The notes under the pieces: model-generated
What the model was told of the DNA's origin: nothing
Database searches by the model: none
Seen by the model: only the letters and a program-made list of their open reading frames with translations
DNA from: Promerops cafer
Lineage: Eukaryota; Chordata; Aves; Passeriformes; Nectariniidae
Length of the DNA stretch: 64,000 nucleotides
Assembly (NCBI GenBank): GCA_013398275.1
Contig: VZSE01000755.1
Span: 980,271 to 1,044,270 of the forward strand
Reading direction: 5' to 3'
Translations under genes and position numbers: made by a program
Shown here: positions 22,458 to 35,400 of the stretch, piece by piece
Layout: each line of letters starts with the position of its first letter
Numbering within the stretch: the stretch's first letter is position 1

Positions 22458-23764
22458 TCAGCATATTTATCCTCATGGGAACCTCCAGATTTCACAGTCT
22501 GCTAGTCTGGAACAAGCTTTCTGCAAAATAAACTGCCTCATAGAGACATTCTTTATTAGGTATCTATCACTAACCTGATCCAATAATTCTTTGTGGGAGC
22601 TGCAATGAAGTGAGAAACAATGTTTCATAAACCCATCAGTACCCAGGCAGCTTTAGTGCCTCTGAAACAGTAATAGCCTGGCCATCCCAGTCAGCCTCTA
22701 ATCAAATTAGGGGAGCCTGTGCAGGCCTGTAAATCTCACCTGGAGCAGCACTACCCTCTAAAGATAAGTCGGTGGTGTAGCTGTCAGCTTTCGGAACTTC
22801 GTATTTTAATGGAGCCATTCAGGGGGCTCGGGACAGAAATGCTTCTGTCCCAACGGCCTGTGCTGCTTGAGATGTCCTGGGAAGAAGGTTTTTTTAAACT
22901 TTTCATCATCAGAAATCAGACCATTTCCTTTCGCAGTACCTCGGGGAGGCCAATGAAAACACTGCTCTGGCACCTTCCCCCAGACTCCCACTCTCCTCAG
23001 CACTTGTCTAGGGTTGCACATATTGAACCTGCTAAAATGCTTAAACTGTCACAGCTTTTGGCACATACTTACCCTGGGCAATGTTCCTGGCCAAGAATCA
23101 CAGAACCCTCTTATCTGGGGGTCATGTCTTGCTGGTCCCTCTAGAAAGGCTCCTTTTCCCACACACAGATTTTCACACATTTCATTGTCTCCCATCCCTT
23201 TTTCCCCCACTGTTTTTCACCCAATGGAGCTGAGTAAAAAGGAATATTGAGAAGGCCACTGAAGAAATGAGGTGGTGATAGTAGGAAGCACTGAGGGTCC
23301 TAGTGGGAACATGAGCAATGCTGATACACTTCTATTGTCTTGGGCTGAGCCTGCTCTCCCCACATGGAGATGAGAACACAAACAAGGCCATGAGCTGTTA
23401 AATCCCTCCCCTGCAAACCAAGGGGTCCTGGGGATGATCTCCCAGCAGTCGCTCCCAAGGCAAACAGGCAGAGAAAGAAGAGTCACAGCTGGGTTTTCTC
23501 TGTTCCTGAATGCTTCCCAGCGTGCCCTACCAAGGACAGTCCACCCCAGGGGTGTCCTACCTGGGCACAAGTCGTCCACTACAGCCGTGGTTCCTTCAGG
23601 ACTGCACCACTGGGCATGGAGTGACAGGAAACCTGTGCTGGGGAAACACCACACCAGGGCAGCTGAGCTTATTCTCACAAGTAGAAGAGAAATCAATCAC
23701 TGGAGCAAAACAGGCGGGGACAGTCACGTCTGCGTACACAGTTTTCAGAAAAACACATTAAAAA

Positions 23765-23770
23765 TTTATT
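23765..23770 (-). terminator. GALNT10: Candidate GALNT10 poly(A) signal
   Basis: AATAAA on the minus strand is followed by TTTTTAATGTGTTTTTCTG, a good T/GT-rich downstream element, 5.6 kb beyond the stop codon. The region between is unique and A/T-rich, compatible with a long 3'UTR. Confidence 0.4.
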
Positions 23771-24375
23771 TTAAATATATTATAAAAGGAAGTCCATTCA
23801 ACTTTAAAAACACTAGGCATTCTATCAATGATTCCCAGTTTATGAAACTACTACATTAAAGTGCTACAAGTCCTTTACCACCCCCAGATATTAGGCTGTT
23901 GGTCCTAATACGCACAAAATAAATACACACTGATTCAAGAGGCACCATCCAGTTTTACAGAGAAAATGCATGCAGTACAAGGTACAGACAAACTTAGACC
24001 TAATCACCGAGATCCTAGAGAATGCATTTTGAAACCAATTCCCTTCTCCACCCTAGAGGCTAAAGCTATTTGTTGCTGTTATCGTAAGGGCTAAGGTTTC
24101 AGGCTGTTAGCTTGATCGGTTTTTATCTTGTTTTGTGGTTGAAGTTCACATTTGTTTGCTCACTACCTGGGATTAAGACTTTTCTCCTTGAGTTGAACTC
24201 GTATATTTAAAGCCACATAGATCCAGTGGCTTTATACAAAACTCCCAAATCACTCACAACTGCTGGAATCACTGAAGCCTTTTGGGTCATACAGAAGCAT
24301 CAAGAAAGCTCAAATGCAGTCAATTAAAGAGTGTACTCAGCTAGCAGAGGCAGAGTCAAAAACAGACACAGGCTT

Positions 24376-24381
24376 TTTATT
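24376..24381 (-). terminator. GALNT10: Candidate GALNT10 poly(A) signal
   Basis: AATAAA on the minus strand is followed by a TGTGTCTGTTTTTG element about 10 bases on. It lies 4.9 kb beyond the stop codon and has one of the better downstream contexts in this interval. Confidence 0.4.
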
Positions 24382-27300
24382 TGTGTTTCCAAGATCTGTC
24401 ATTGCCTAGTTCCATACAGATTCTCCAAGCTAAAGCATGGCACTACAAAGTAGAAATCAGAGCAGGAGGTGAGCTTATTTTGGTTACACTTCAAATTTAT
24501 AATATGAATAAATCAATCTGACTGGTTAATGGGAATATGAAATGAATTGACGAGTCTGCGTTGAATGCTGATGGCAATTTCAGATCTCATTTCTCATTCT
24601 CCACCCACTGCATCTCTCTCCAGTTGAACCAGGTGAGGATTTGCAGCTTGTTTTAAAATCTGGACTCAACACTCATTAGGTCAGAAAATAAAGCACTTAA
24701 TGGTGAATCCTACACAAGCTAGGAAATTGCAGCATACAGCCTTTCCTTGCTTAAGATCAAGTCAAGGCCATGGCAGCTGGGGAGCAGGACCCAGTGCCCC
24801 TGACTCACAAGCCAGCTCCCCTTTGCTGTGTAACCTGTGAAACCAGGCAGTGAATCCATGAACCCCTGCAGCTGGAAGTGGATGTGGGAGGCACAAGGTA
24901 CACGTGTATCACTTGGGCTGTTTCACACACGGCTCTACCAGGGCTCTTCCAACTGCAAGTGTGACAGGCTGACTGCCAGAGGCTGGCTGCTCTCTCCAAT
25001 CAATTCAAGTCCCTGACTGTATCCTGAAAGACAATTTAGAACAAAATCTTCTCCCTTTCCACCTGGCAGTTCCGTGATTGCCCAATCTGACTATTAGGAG
25101 GTGTCTCCCCTGGGTGATGTGAGCCAGCAGAGCTGCTGTCACAGCAGCCCCAGAGCACTGTGCTCCTGCAACGCTGGCAGTGCCTGTTTGACTCTCAGGT
25201 CACTGATCTCAGTGCAGCAGGGAGAAGGAAAGTTTGCCAACTGGAACACTCCAGCAGTAAAGGAAAGCAAAGCCCTGTGCTCAGACTGCCGTAAAACCAA
25301 CCACGAGGAAAGTTAGCCTGGGAAATTGCTTTCTTGCTACTTCTGTATTAGAGATTTTAATACACTCTTGAAAAGGTTTCCCAGTGATGGAAAGCATCAA
25401 CTTCTTCTGAAAGACACTTCTGCTACAGATTTTATATGCTTTTGGGACTATTTGTGATTTGCATACTTAGAAAATAAAATGCAGGATCCCGCATGCCAGT
25501 GAAATCATGAGCCTTCACCATGAGGTGAAACACCCAGCAGCTAACCAAGACATCTTCCCGTACAGCTTCAGCTGTTACAGCACACCCAGAGGAAGCTGCC
25601 AAGCTTTCCAAGTCTTCCTATTAGGAGTGACAAAGCTCCCCAGAGTCATTAACGATATCGATTTAACAGAGGGAACCCAAGAGCTTCTGAATTACTGTCG
25701 TTCACGCCAATTTTGCACTGAAATTCAGACATTTAAGAAAAACCCCACACACAAACACTGCATCAGTCAAGCTTTCTCTTACACCCTCATCCCCCAACCC
25801 CTTCCCCTCTCCTCTCTTGTCCAGCAAGGCACTAGGAAATGGTTCAAGTTTAAGCATTTGCTGTACATTTACATTTAAAAAGGCACATCTTTATTTTAAT
25901 GATGCTGTATTCCCCCTTCAGGAAGGCTGACACGTTCTTCTGTTGTGGTTTGAAAAAGAAAATTAATTTCCCAGGTATGAGAAAAGACACCTTGCACACA
26001 TGAGAGCCCCAAACCTATTTACTGTCTGTAGGCCTTAGAGATTAGCACCAGTATAGATCAACAACAGCTTCAAGAGCAAATCAAAGTATTTTTATGCAAC
26101 ATAATACACACCCTGTTGTCTGGGATTCTGATACTTAAAAGCAGCAAAACTTATGCAGCCACAAAGAGAGGGGTGTTTAAATACTTTTGGGGGAAAAATA
26201 TGAAAACATGTATTCGGCATTAGATAATCACCAGTATTTAATCTCCAGTCTTGACTTGCATGCAGATGTGAAGATTTGATTATGTATTCATGCTTTAGTG
26301 ATTTTGCTTACAAATAACCACAAGTAATTGGAATAATTAACCAGATTGCCCTGCAAAGGCTCAGTTAAAGATGCAGATGATAAAATACAGCTTATATTTC
26401 TCAATCAGTGGATGGTTGGCTATATTAAGTCTTTGCATTAGTCAACAAAGCCTCTAGGGTACTGAAAAATATAACTGATGCAAATAATTAATAGCTCAAA
26501 GCCCAGTGTAGCTAGTCAGAAGTGTACAGAATTTGTGAGGCTCTCGCCACACTCAGATCCTAAACCTTCAGAAAAGAAATCAACCACAGGTGGACCTGGT
26601 ACAACCACTGACACAATCTCTGGTTTCTGTGTACTGGTGGTGGGTTGTTAAACAGGAATTGCCTCAACTATTGCCTAATCTGTTGGTGCAGGCTGCTAAG
26701 AGCTGACCTTTCTCTCCAAATTAAGATCACCAAGTGGTAAAAGACCTGTTCATTGCTGCAGCTCTCTCTGAAGCAAGAATCCAGTGAGCCAAGCCAGGGC
26801 TCCTTTTACAAGGTGAGCCCAAGTACAAAGCAAGCCATGCAGTTTAGAAACAGAAGCTAATCCTCTCATTAGAAAACTAAGACACACAAAGCTGCAACCT
26901 GCAAGCAGAACAATCTACAGTCCATTTACAGAATATGCTGATTGTGTCCCAGTTATAAAAAACTAGCACTGTTCATGGACAAACAGCTTCTTGTTCCACA
27001 GGCATTAAAACATTCATAAAGACATCTAGTCAGGCCATCTAGTGGCTCCACAGTCAGCACTACTTGGCTAATGAGAGCATTAATAACTTAAGGAAAGCAG
27101 CAGTCAGACACAAAGCACTGCAAGGTGACTCTGTCTCCCAGAGAAATGCAAAGGGATCCTAATGACAGACATACTGGAGTAACTGAGAACAGAAGATGTC
27201 AGCTCTGCTTGATGCTGGTCTCACTTCCATCCAATACTGCTGCAGAACTGTCACAAGGGAAGTCTGTGGCTCTTTTTTCTTTCTTCACTCCCAAAATCTT

Positions 27301-29290
27301 AGACACCAACATTTGGGAAGCCTGGTCCCAGCTGCAGTGGGACCCAGTGCCCAAGTTTCCTGTTCTCCATGACTGCATGGGCCAGCTAAGTTGGCAGAAA
27401 AGGTCAGACACGGCCTCAGCTGTGGGGATGAGAGAGGTGGAAATGGTTCTGAGCCTCCTACTCAGTACATCAGACTGGAGAGTTTGGGGGACAGACAGCT
27501 GTGTCCTCGCTTGCTCCCAGCTGCCAGGCACAGCACTACATGGCCTCCAACACATCTGAAACATGGGACACAACCCTGCAATTGGCAACAAAAGGGCTTC
27601 TTGCTTCTGGAGCGCTGCAGAGGGAGCTACCCTGCTTGTTTTGGGACACCAGGGAAGCATCTCCTTGCCTTCACATGAAAGACATCCCAGAGCAGAGCTT
27701 CCCTGCCCCTCTGAGGAGGGGCAATGTACTAACCATGCTCATCAAGCATCCCACAGGGGTCCCATCCCCATCACCCCAGAGCTGGCTGCATGCTACTGAC
27801 TCTTGCAACGCCCCTGCAGGGGCAGCTAGACAAACCAGGGAGCTGGGCAATTCCTGGCAAAGGAATCCTGTTTACTAATTCACACAGCATCTGTTCACTG
27901 GTTCACTGCATCATCATTCACAGCTTTTACCTGAAAATGCCACTGCTCCCTTCACTACAAGACTAAGTCAGGGGAACTAGTAAATTTGTTTTTGCAACTT
28001 CATTTTAAACCAGATTTTTTAAAAATACTTGCTTCAGATAGACTTGAACCAATGGTCCTCCATTCATTCTTTAGTGTCAGTAGATTCCAGCTCCTGGGAT
28101 GAGACAATCCTGGTTCACTGTCTGGCACATCCCACAGCCAAACCAGAAGGGCTAACACCTTGCACTGCTCACTCACTGCAGGGTGAGGGTACCAGGAAAA
28201 TGGGTCCATCAGTCCCACATCTCTGCTAAAGCAAACAGATTTCCAGTCACAGTAAACTGTACAGTGCTGTGGGTGCTGGGAAATGAGGAGAGATTAACAG
28301 CACGTTTCCACAAGGCTAGAACACCACTGACCACAGGACTCAAGAAACTACGGACTGATGAACAAAGGGATGGCTAATCTCAGCCCTGACTTTATTATCC
28401 TGAATTAATCTGCTCACACCAACTGTAAATTAACTTAGTCTTCAAACCTCTACAGGAAGAATGGAAACTGTCTTCACGCAGTATAGAAATCCTCGAGATG
28501 TCTCTGCTAAAATGGTTATTAGAGGCAAATTTGGAACCTGATATCCAAAGACTCTTAGCATAAAGTCTTCACCTGTAAGAACTGCAATTATTTAAAAACC
28601 CACTGCTAATCTTTCACCTTGAAGATTCAACAGTGAGTGACAAACTGACTGCAAAGTGAATAGACCAGAAACCCAGATTCCTCATGGCTAATAACAACAG
28701 CCATATTCCCAACACTTGGCTGCACTTCCACTAGAGCTCATTCCTTCATCTGAGCTATGATTTGGAAAGTAATAATACTCAACCTGTTTGAAATATATTT
28801 GGTTCAGGGCAAAAAAATACTCATTTCATTTTACAATAATGGGCTATTTTTTTTTTCTGATTGGAGGCTTAAATCTTGTCTTCAATATTTTACTTACATG
28901 GAATTTGGAAGATAAAGCACCTATGTGGGAATGCTTCAGTGGGTGGTATAGCAGCTACAAAAAGTCCTGCAGGGCCCTGAATAACAAAATCATTTAACAC
29001 CAGACCCCAGTGGGAAATAAAACAAAAAAGGCAAAAAAAAAAAGCGCCAAACACATTCAGACTCCTCTAAAAACAGAGTTTCTGTTCAGTCTCAGCACAG
29101 AAGTGGCTCTGGCAAAGCCTTTAGAATTCCACCATCCCCAGACGAGAAGGATGCAGCATCTTCACAATAAAGACTGGCCTGCTAGTTAACCTTCTCCTGA
29201 GATTCTCCCTTTTACCTTCATTAAGTGTTTAAAAAAAAGTATTAAAAAAATTTTTTTGTAACCCTCCCCAGTAAAAACTATAATTGTAAA

Positions 29291-29306
29291 ATATATATAT
29301 ATATAT
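29291..29306. repeat. (AT)8 dinucleotide repeat in the GALNT10 3'UTR
   Basis: A perfect AT repeat 15 bases after the GALNT10 stop codon on the minus strand. It is likely to be length-polymorphic. Confidence 0.9.
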
Positions 29307-29320
29307 TTTCTCTCAGTCTT

Positions 29321-29488
29321 TTAAAGATCAAGGTTTCTGTTAAATTTTTCCAAGATGGTTGAGTTTGTGTGTTCAAATATCCACTGCTGTGTTGGAGATG
29401 AAGGATTGCAGCTATTCATAAAGATCTTTCGATCACTCTCACTGCAGTCCATACAGCTGCTGCTGACTGGGTGGTACAGGGTCTTGTC
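29321..29488 (-). CDS. GALNT10: GALNT10 terminal exon (lectin gamma repeat, 55 codons plus stop)
   Basis: The acceptor is CTCCAG at 29489, phase 0. It encodes DKTLYHPVSSSCMDCSESD, then FMNSCNP, the QQW motif and EHTNSTILEKFNRNLDL-stop (TAA at 29321-29323). CMD and QQW mark the third ricin-type repeat, and NST is a potential N-glycosylation site. The human protein I remember ends at FNRN, so LDL is a short extension here. Confidence 0.96.
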   Translation of the reverse strand, partial: DKTLYHPVSSSCMDCSESDRKIFMNSCNPSSPTQQWIFEHTNSTILEKFNRNLDL

Positions 29489-32400
29489 CTGGAGGAGAGA
29501 AATTTGATGTGAGGTTGCTTAAAGGGAGAAGAAAAGTTGTTTTAAAACCAACAGTAAGAAGTCTTAAAAACCAAGGTGAGCTGTTATGTCACTTGGGTGT
29601 ATCTGAAACTGTTCCACACTTAACTGGTTGAGAAGTGTCTGGGTTCATTCTCACCCTTTCCAACAGAATGCAGCCCAATCCTCACACCTGCACTGGGACT
29701 CTAAAGCTTCCCAGGGGCTCTCCAGGCTGGATCCTGCTGCATCCCTCCCGGGCACCGTGCCAGCAGATTGCAAGGACTAGGACAGGGCACTTAGACAAGA
29801 ATTTACTCACCTGTGGCCTACAGTAGGATTGCTTAGTAGGAGGATGAATAAATCCTTATCTACTTTTGGCAGGACATTCCAGTGCTCAGAGCAAACCAAC
29901 TCTCAGAACACCTCTTTGCAAATACAAGGGCGTTGCATCACCTCACTGTCAGCTGTGGGGACACAGCACAGAGAGTGTCCTCTGCTCAGGAGCCCTGGGG
30001 TTCTCACCTTTCTAACCAGTGGAAGAGGGGAGTCTCCTCTTTTTAATCAATGGTATAATGACAACAGGCTGTCTGCAGATTGTCTTATTACAGCTACATG
30101 AAGGAATAAAACACGAGTGGTGACATTTTCAGGAAACGTTAGTGCCTCAGGCAATTTGACACCTTTGATGAGAATACACCCACACACACAGACTCACTTT
30201 TCGGTATCTCCAGAGCTGGTTCCCCTTCATTCCATGACAGTCATAGAGGGTCACAGGGCTGCTGTGGGAAATGGCATCAAAACAAAACTTCTTGGTATGC
30301 TGAGGATCCCCTGGACGGATGTCTTCTCTCCAGCTGAAGGTGAATACCTGTCAGGACAAACAGCACCCTCACCATGGCTGGCACTGGGCATGACACTTCA
30401 CCAGCAGAATGCTGCTCCCTGCGCCCACAGGGTGGGGATGGCTTCAAGGAAAGGACAGTATCTTCTAGAGGAAAAACTCCTCCTGCCTCTGGGGACAGGG
30501 ACTGCTGACCAGGGGACTCTGTACCAGCTGTCACCCAGCATGTGAAACGAGATTGTGCTGCTGCAGCCAGCCATGCTGGTCAGCCTGGGTACTAGAGCAG
30601 CCCTGGATGTCTCTGCAATGCAGACATACATCAAGGATTAAGTGAGCAGCTGACCAATTACAGCCCTTCCCAGCCCGCAAAAAAGCCAGAGAGCTCCAGC
30701 AGCTCGGAGTTAATGCTGGCAGTGAACACCAGAGTCTGCACAGGCAGCCTGCAGTCACCTTGAGAAATTGTCCCACACTCCTGGGACAAGAGACCAGGAG
30801 CCAAAGCTTCCCACCCCGCCCACAGGAGCGCAGGAGGGGCAAACACTTGGGCGTTGCCTCCTGATGCTCCCTTCTACTGACCCTGCAATGAACTCTCAGC
30901 ACTCTCAGGTGAAATGAAGGAGGGACTCTACAGAGCAAGGGAAGAGTTTTAACTCCAGTAACTGAGCAGAGCCTATGGCTGGCAATGCAGTGCCCTCATG
31001 AAAGGGCAGCACTAGCCCGTGTGCTTCTGCAGGGCTGCCAGCCAGCACGCCTCTCGTTCAGTCCCTAAGGAAAAGGCTGTTCTGGAGGCTCCTTTGGAGT
31101 CAGCTGGAGGAGTAGTTCTCCTCAGAGATCTCTCATGGGGCAGTCAGAAAGGCAAGTAATGATCAGGGTGCTGCTATTTGAAGCGGTGTGGCCAAAAATT
31201 TTTGCACAAAGAAACGACTTTGTTCTTGGCTGTCTTTTAAATCCCTCTTGAGAGAGAAATTACCACAATCATTTAGGCTCAATGCTACTCAGAAGTTCAA
31301 ACCGCATTCTCTTCCTAAACATAAGCCAAAAGTAATTTTCAAGATCCTCCTGACACAACAGAGGCTTAGTTTTGGACTGTGCCTGAGTAAATTGGTTTTG
31401 TTTCTATTTTTCACGCATCAAATTGATATGCAACAACCCTCTGTCTCCTACTACTGAAGCCATTCCCTGAAGAGTTATGCATGGCTCTGTAATAGAGGCA
31501 TTGTTTTCTTGATCCTTTCTCAGCTCAGCTGCTACAGTTTAGACAAACTAATATTTTCCTCCCTTCTGTTACAATAAAGCTGTCGTTTCTGGCACCTCAT
31601 ATGTTGAGAGGGTGAATCTATAACCTGGCTGGTTTCATCTCTCCAGCAATGGTTGGGTGTTTATAATGCATTTGCCTCCTGTCAGGGGGATGATAGTGAA
31701 CAGTTATTGAATGCTCCTGCAGGTTCATTAATATGCATGATGCTCCTCTATCACTTCTTTCAGCACAACCTTTGAAGTTAATATTCACTTTGTTACATAT
31801 TACAGCTGCCTTGTTACTGGTTTATTGTTTTGGCACACTGTTTCCTTGTCATTTCTTTTGTTCACACTGAGAACTTCAAAGCAGAGGTAAAAGCTCTGCA
31901 CAGTCTGCCAGGCTCCAGACCCCCCTGTGCCACAAGCACAGGCCACATCCTGTACCAAAGCACAGTCAGCATGTGAGCCTTGGGGTGCACCTGACAGCTC
32001 TAAACAGCCTTCCTTCAACATTGGTCCTTGGAACCTCTCCCTCCCCAGATTTAGGGGCCGAGGATTTATCACATTGTTACCTGCACGTTGTTCCATGCTG
32101 CCTCTCCTCTGTCCTTCACGCAGTTTTCCAGCCTCAGAGGGGATCCCAGGGCTCCATGCTTAGTATCCACACACAGTCCAGTTCCCACATTGCGTATCTG
32201 AAATAGTTAATTCATCACTGAATCTCCTACTCCTACCAGAAAAGAAGGCTCAAATCATCTCAAATTGCAGCAGTATTTGTATGAAGTTAGTTTTTAAAAT
32301 TCCTCTCTTAACTGTGAGTCTCAGCTGGCCACTAACAGCTGGAAGAAAGCACAGAACTCAAATCGGGACCCAGCTGCACCTCCAGCACACAGCAAAACCC

Positions 32401-35400
32401 AGCAGTGACAGGACTGCAGAGCCCTCTGTGGGCTGGGTTGTCTGGTGGTGACATTTTTCACAGGTCTACACCTTCCACATCCTCCCTTAAGTCTGTGCCA
32501 GTGTGAATATGCTATAGCAAATGTACAATGAATGCTGCTCTTCTGCATTCTTAAGTACTTTAGATTTGTGAGTTACTCTTGTGCTATAGTAAATTCTACA
32601 TGAATCTTTTGTTGAATTGTTTAACTTAAGCTACAGATTAAGTGCTGTTAAGTTTAAGTGCTGTTAAACCATTAGGCTTAAATTGTTGGTTGAGTTCAGA
32701 GCTAATTTTAGTAAGGGGCTCTGCTCTGAACCTTGTGACTCCATGGGAGGATCTCCCCTATTCTTTTTTATCCTTACCCTTTTCCATCCCCAGTCTTCAC
32801 ACAAGTAATGTTTGGTTGATTTTAATTTTAGATTAATTGATTTTAGATTTTAGTTTGCTTTTTCTGTGTGCTTTAACCCTCCAGAAAGTAGTAGAGTGAA
32901 CCTTACCAGTAAACCCTGTCATGCTTTCACTTTTATGTTACACCTGCTTTTGCCAACACCTCTGCCAGTGATTCTTTAAGTGACCCAAAACACTCAGCCA
33001 CAAGAGCTGCATGTAACAATTCACAGCCTTGCTCCTGGGGTGATTCTATTCCCAGAACACAGCTAACTTTCAAAAATATGGATGGTTTTCCTGCCTTTCA
33101 CATGGGAAAGCTAAGGACAGGAGTAGCTCAACACATTTGTGAAGCCCCTTGGAAATACAAGATTTCACTGTTGCTCAGCTGCTGCCTCTCCCTAGTCCTC
33201 CTTCTGGCATATTCTGCTTTCTACTAAATACACAACATGCAGAACAAGCCAAGTCTCATTCTCGTTGGAGCTGTGCACTAATAGCAGCAGCTGCCTGCCC
33301 AACTGCCTGCTTTGATCAGTAAGTGCAATGGTAGAGGAGTTTTGGGGCTTGAAACATCAAGCAGATCTTTAAACGCTCGCTCGCACCTTGCCCACAGCCA
33401 CTGAGGCACATGGGCAGCCTTAAAAAACCAAACTGCAGCCTGTCTGCCCACTGCAGGTATCAGAGCACAAACTTGCCTCTCCCCAGGCAGCTGCTGGAGG
33501 CTCCACTGGTGGGTAGAACTTTGGCAAGTCCCAGGCAACCTCGTTCATGAACCACTTGAAGCTTTTGCAGTTGAGGTTGTTGCGAAGCTCCTTCTGAGCG
33601 GCGACGTCGCCCGCGGAGAGGTGCCGGTACTCGGGTCTGCGCTGGTAAATGAATTCTGCATATTCATCCATCCACACCTCAGCCACCCGCTTCAGGTTCT
33701 GTGGGGGCAACGAGAGGGGAAACCACCTCAGGGTGCTGCACAAACCACCATTAGCATTCAGAGCAGCTTGCATGTTTTTGCTCAGAAAGGATTTTCATTC
33801 ACATCCACTCTTTCTCTCCAGCTTCAGGACAAAGATTATTTTTATTACTCTGTAGTTCCAAGGGACTTTTAGAAAGATATTTTCAGTTGAGGTCAAAACA
33901 GAATCCTGGCACTTGGCCATTATAGCTAGTTCCTTGTGGCTAAGAAAAACAACATTAATCAAAAGTTGTTTTTTTTCCTTTTTTCTGTAAGGAAACTAGT
34001 CAGAACATGATGCTGGTAAATACCACTGGACATTCAAAGGTCTCTGACAAAAAGCTGCTTTCTTAAATCCTTCTTATTGCATCTTTTATATCCATCTAGG
34101 AATGGGATTTGCAGTACTCCCTTCTGAAAAGCTCCAGTTCACAATACTTTCTTAGCACTATTTTTCCATTTTCTTGGGTAAAACTCTGAGATACCTCAGG
34201 AATACGGAGCTTTCAGGCAATGACCCTTCAGAACAGAAGCAAAGGGTTTTACCTTGTGGCAGCAGCACATCTCATGTATTACTGTAAAGCTTAATCCCCT
34301 GTACACCTCCAAGACAGCAACAAACACCACCCACTCAAGACAACCTGCTTGTCACAGCGCCCTTGAGAGTGCTGGACCTTGGGCTGTTCTCTGGCAACAT
34401 CAGGCACATTCTTGGTGCCTCTCAGTAATGTGCCATGTGCAGCTGTGACTCCTTGCATGAAGCTGCTCAGTCCAGCAGTGATCATTTACTACCAAAAAAG
34501 TTAGGAAGCTAAGAGTGAGCAGCGTGCTGATCCTGCCCCAAATGCAGCCTGCACACAACAGGAGCAGGTGTTTACCTCAAGGTGTCTGTTAAGATGCCAA
34601 GAAACAGCCTTTCCTACCTCTCTGCTGTCTCCTTCAAGCCAGGAGTACACAAGAGCCAAATACTGAACCAAAAGAAATACAGCTCCCTCCTGAAGAGATG
34701 GAACAGACAGGAGAGTGTTCTGTCGTTCTGACAGGTCACTGCTGGGCTGAGGAGTAAATCCAAATCTGTAACTGGGGTGATGCCATCAAAGCATTGTAAC
34801 ACTGTGCAAGTCTTAGGATTTCAGAACAGCAGGGCACCTCTCTGAGACTTTTAGTTTTGCAGCCTTCCTGCTCCTAGGATGTTTTTCTCCCACCAGAGGG
34901 CAATGCAATCCCTCCTCAGTTTGAAAATTAGCTAGAGAAACCCAGTGCAAGATAGACGAAAGCTCTTTCTTCTTTGGGCTACACTAGATTAAGAAATAAG
35001 ATGGCACGGAACATTCCACTGTGGAAAATTACAGCTTGCCCATTCAGTGGTCTGTGATGCTTGAAGTTGAGAGGTCTTTCAATCACCAAAACCAATCACC
35101 ATGCTGAAGCCTGCTGCTCTTAGAGAGCACAGCTATAAAATGACTGAAGTATTATACAAATAAAGCCATATCTTGTTTTTATAGCCAATACCTGATCACA
35201 CAGTCCCTGCCCAGCACCCAGCAGTGGCTGATGTCTGGAGCAGGGCAGCTGTTCACACACACATCTGCAGCTCCCTGGGCTCTCTTCCCTTTGTGCTACA
35301 CATTCACCACTGCAAAACTGCTCAACTTGCACTGTACAAATGCAAATTACAGACAAAAACCTCAACTCCCATTGTGGGGTGAGAGTAGACAACAGCACGG

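Larger units (their letters stand above)
23771..29320 (-). other. GALNT10: Probable GALNT10 3'UTR and 3' flank
   Basis: Unique A/T-rich sequence after the GALNT10 stop, with minus-strand AATAAA at 28391-28396, 25890-25895, 24376-24381 and 23765-23770. No other gene is seen. GALNT10 transcripts in other vertebrates have long 3'UTRs, so much of this is probably transcribed, but the end point is undetermined. The stretch 26200-26470 is rich in TAAT cores and looks conserved by texture. Confidence 0.5.

Noticed and set aside
27125..27878. Overlapping 95-153-codon frames on both strands in the GALNT10 3' flank
   Set aside because: No motif or family resemblance. Multiple overlapping frames on both strands argue for chance in moderately GC-rich 3'UTR or intergenic sequence.
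29291..29306. (AT)8 as an origin-like or regulatory element
   Set aside because: A plain dinucleotide microsatellite in the 3'UTR, without flanking structure.
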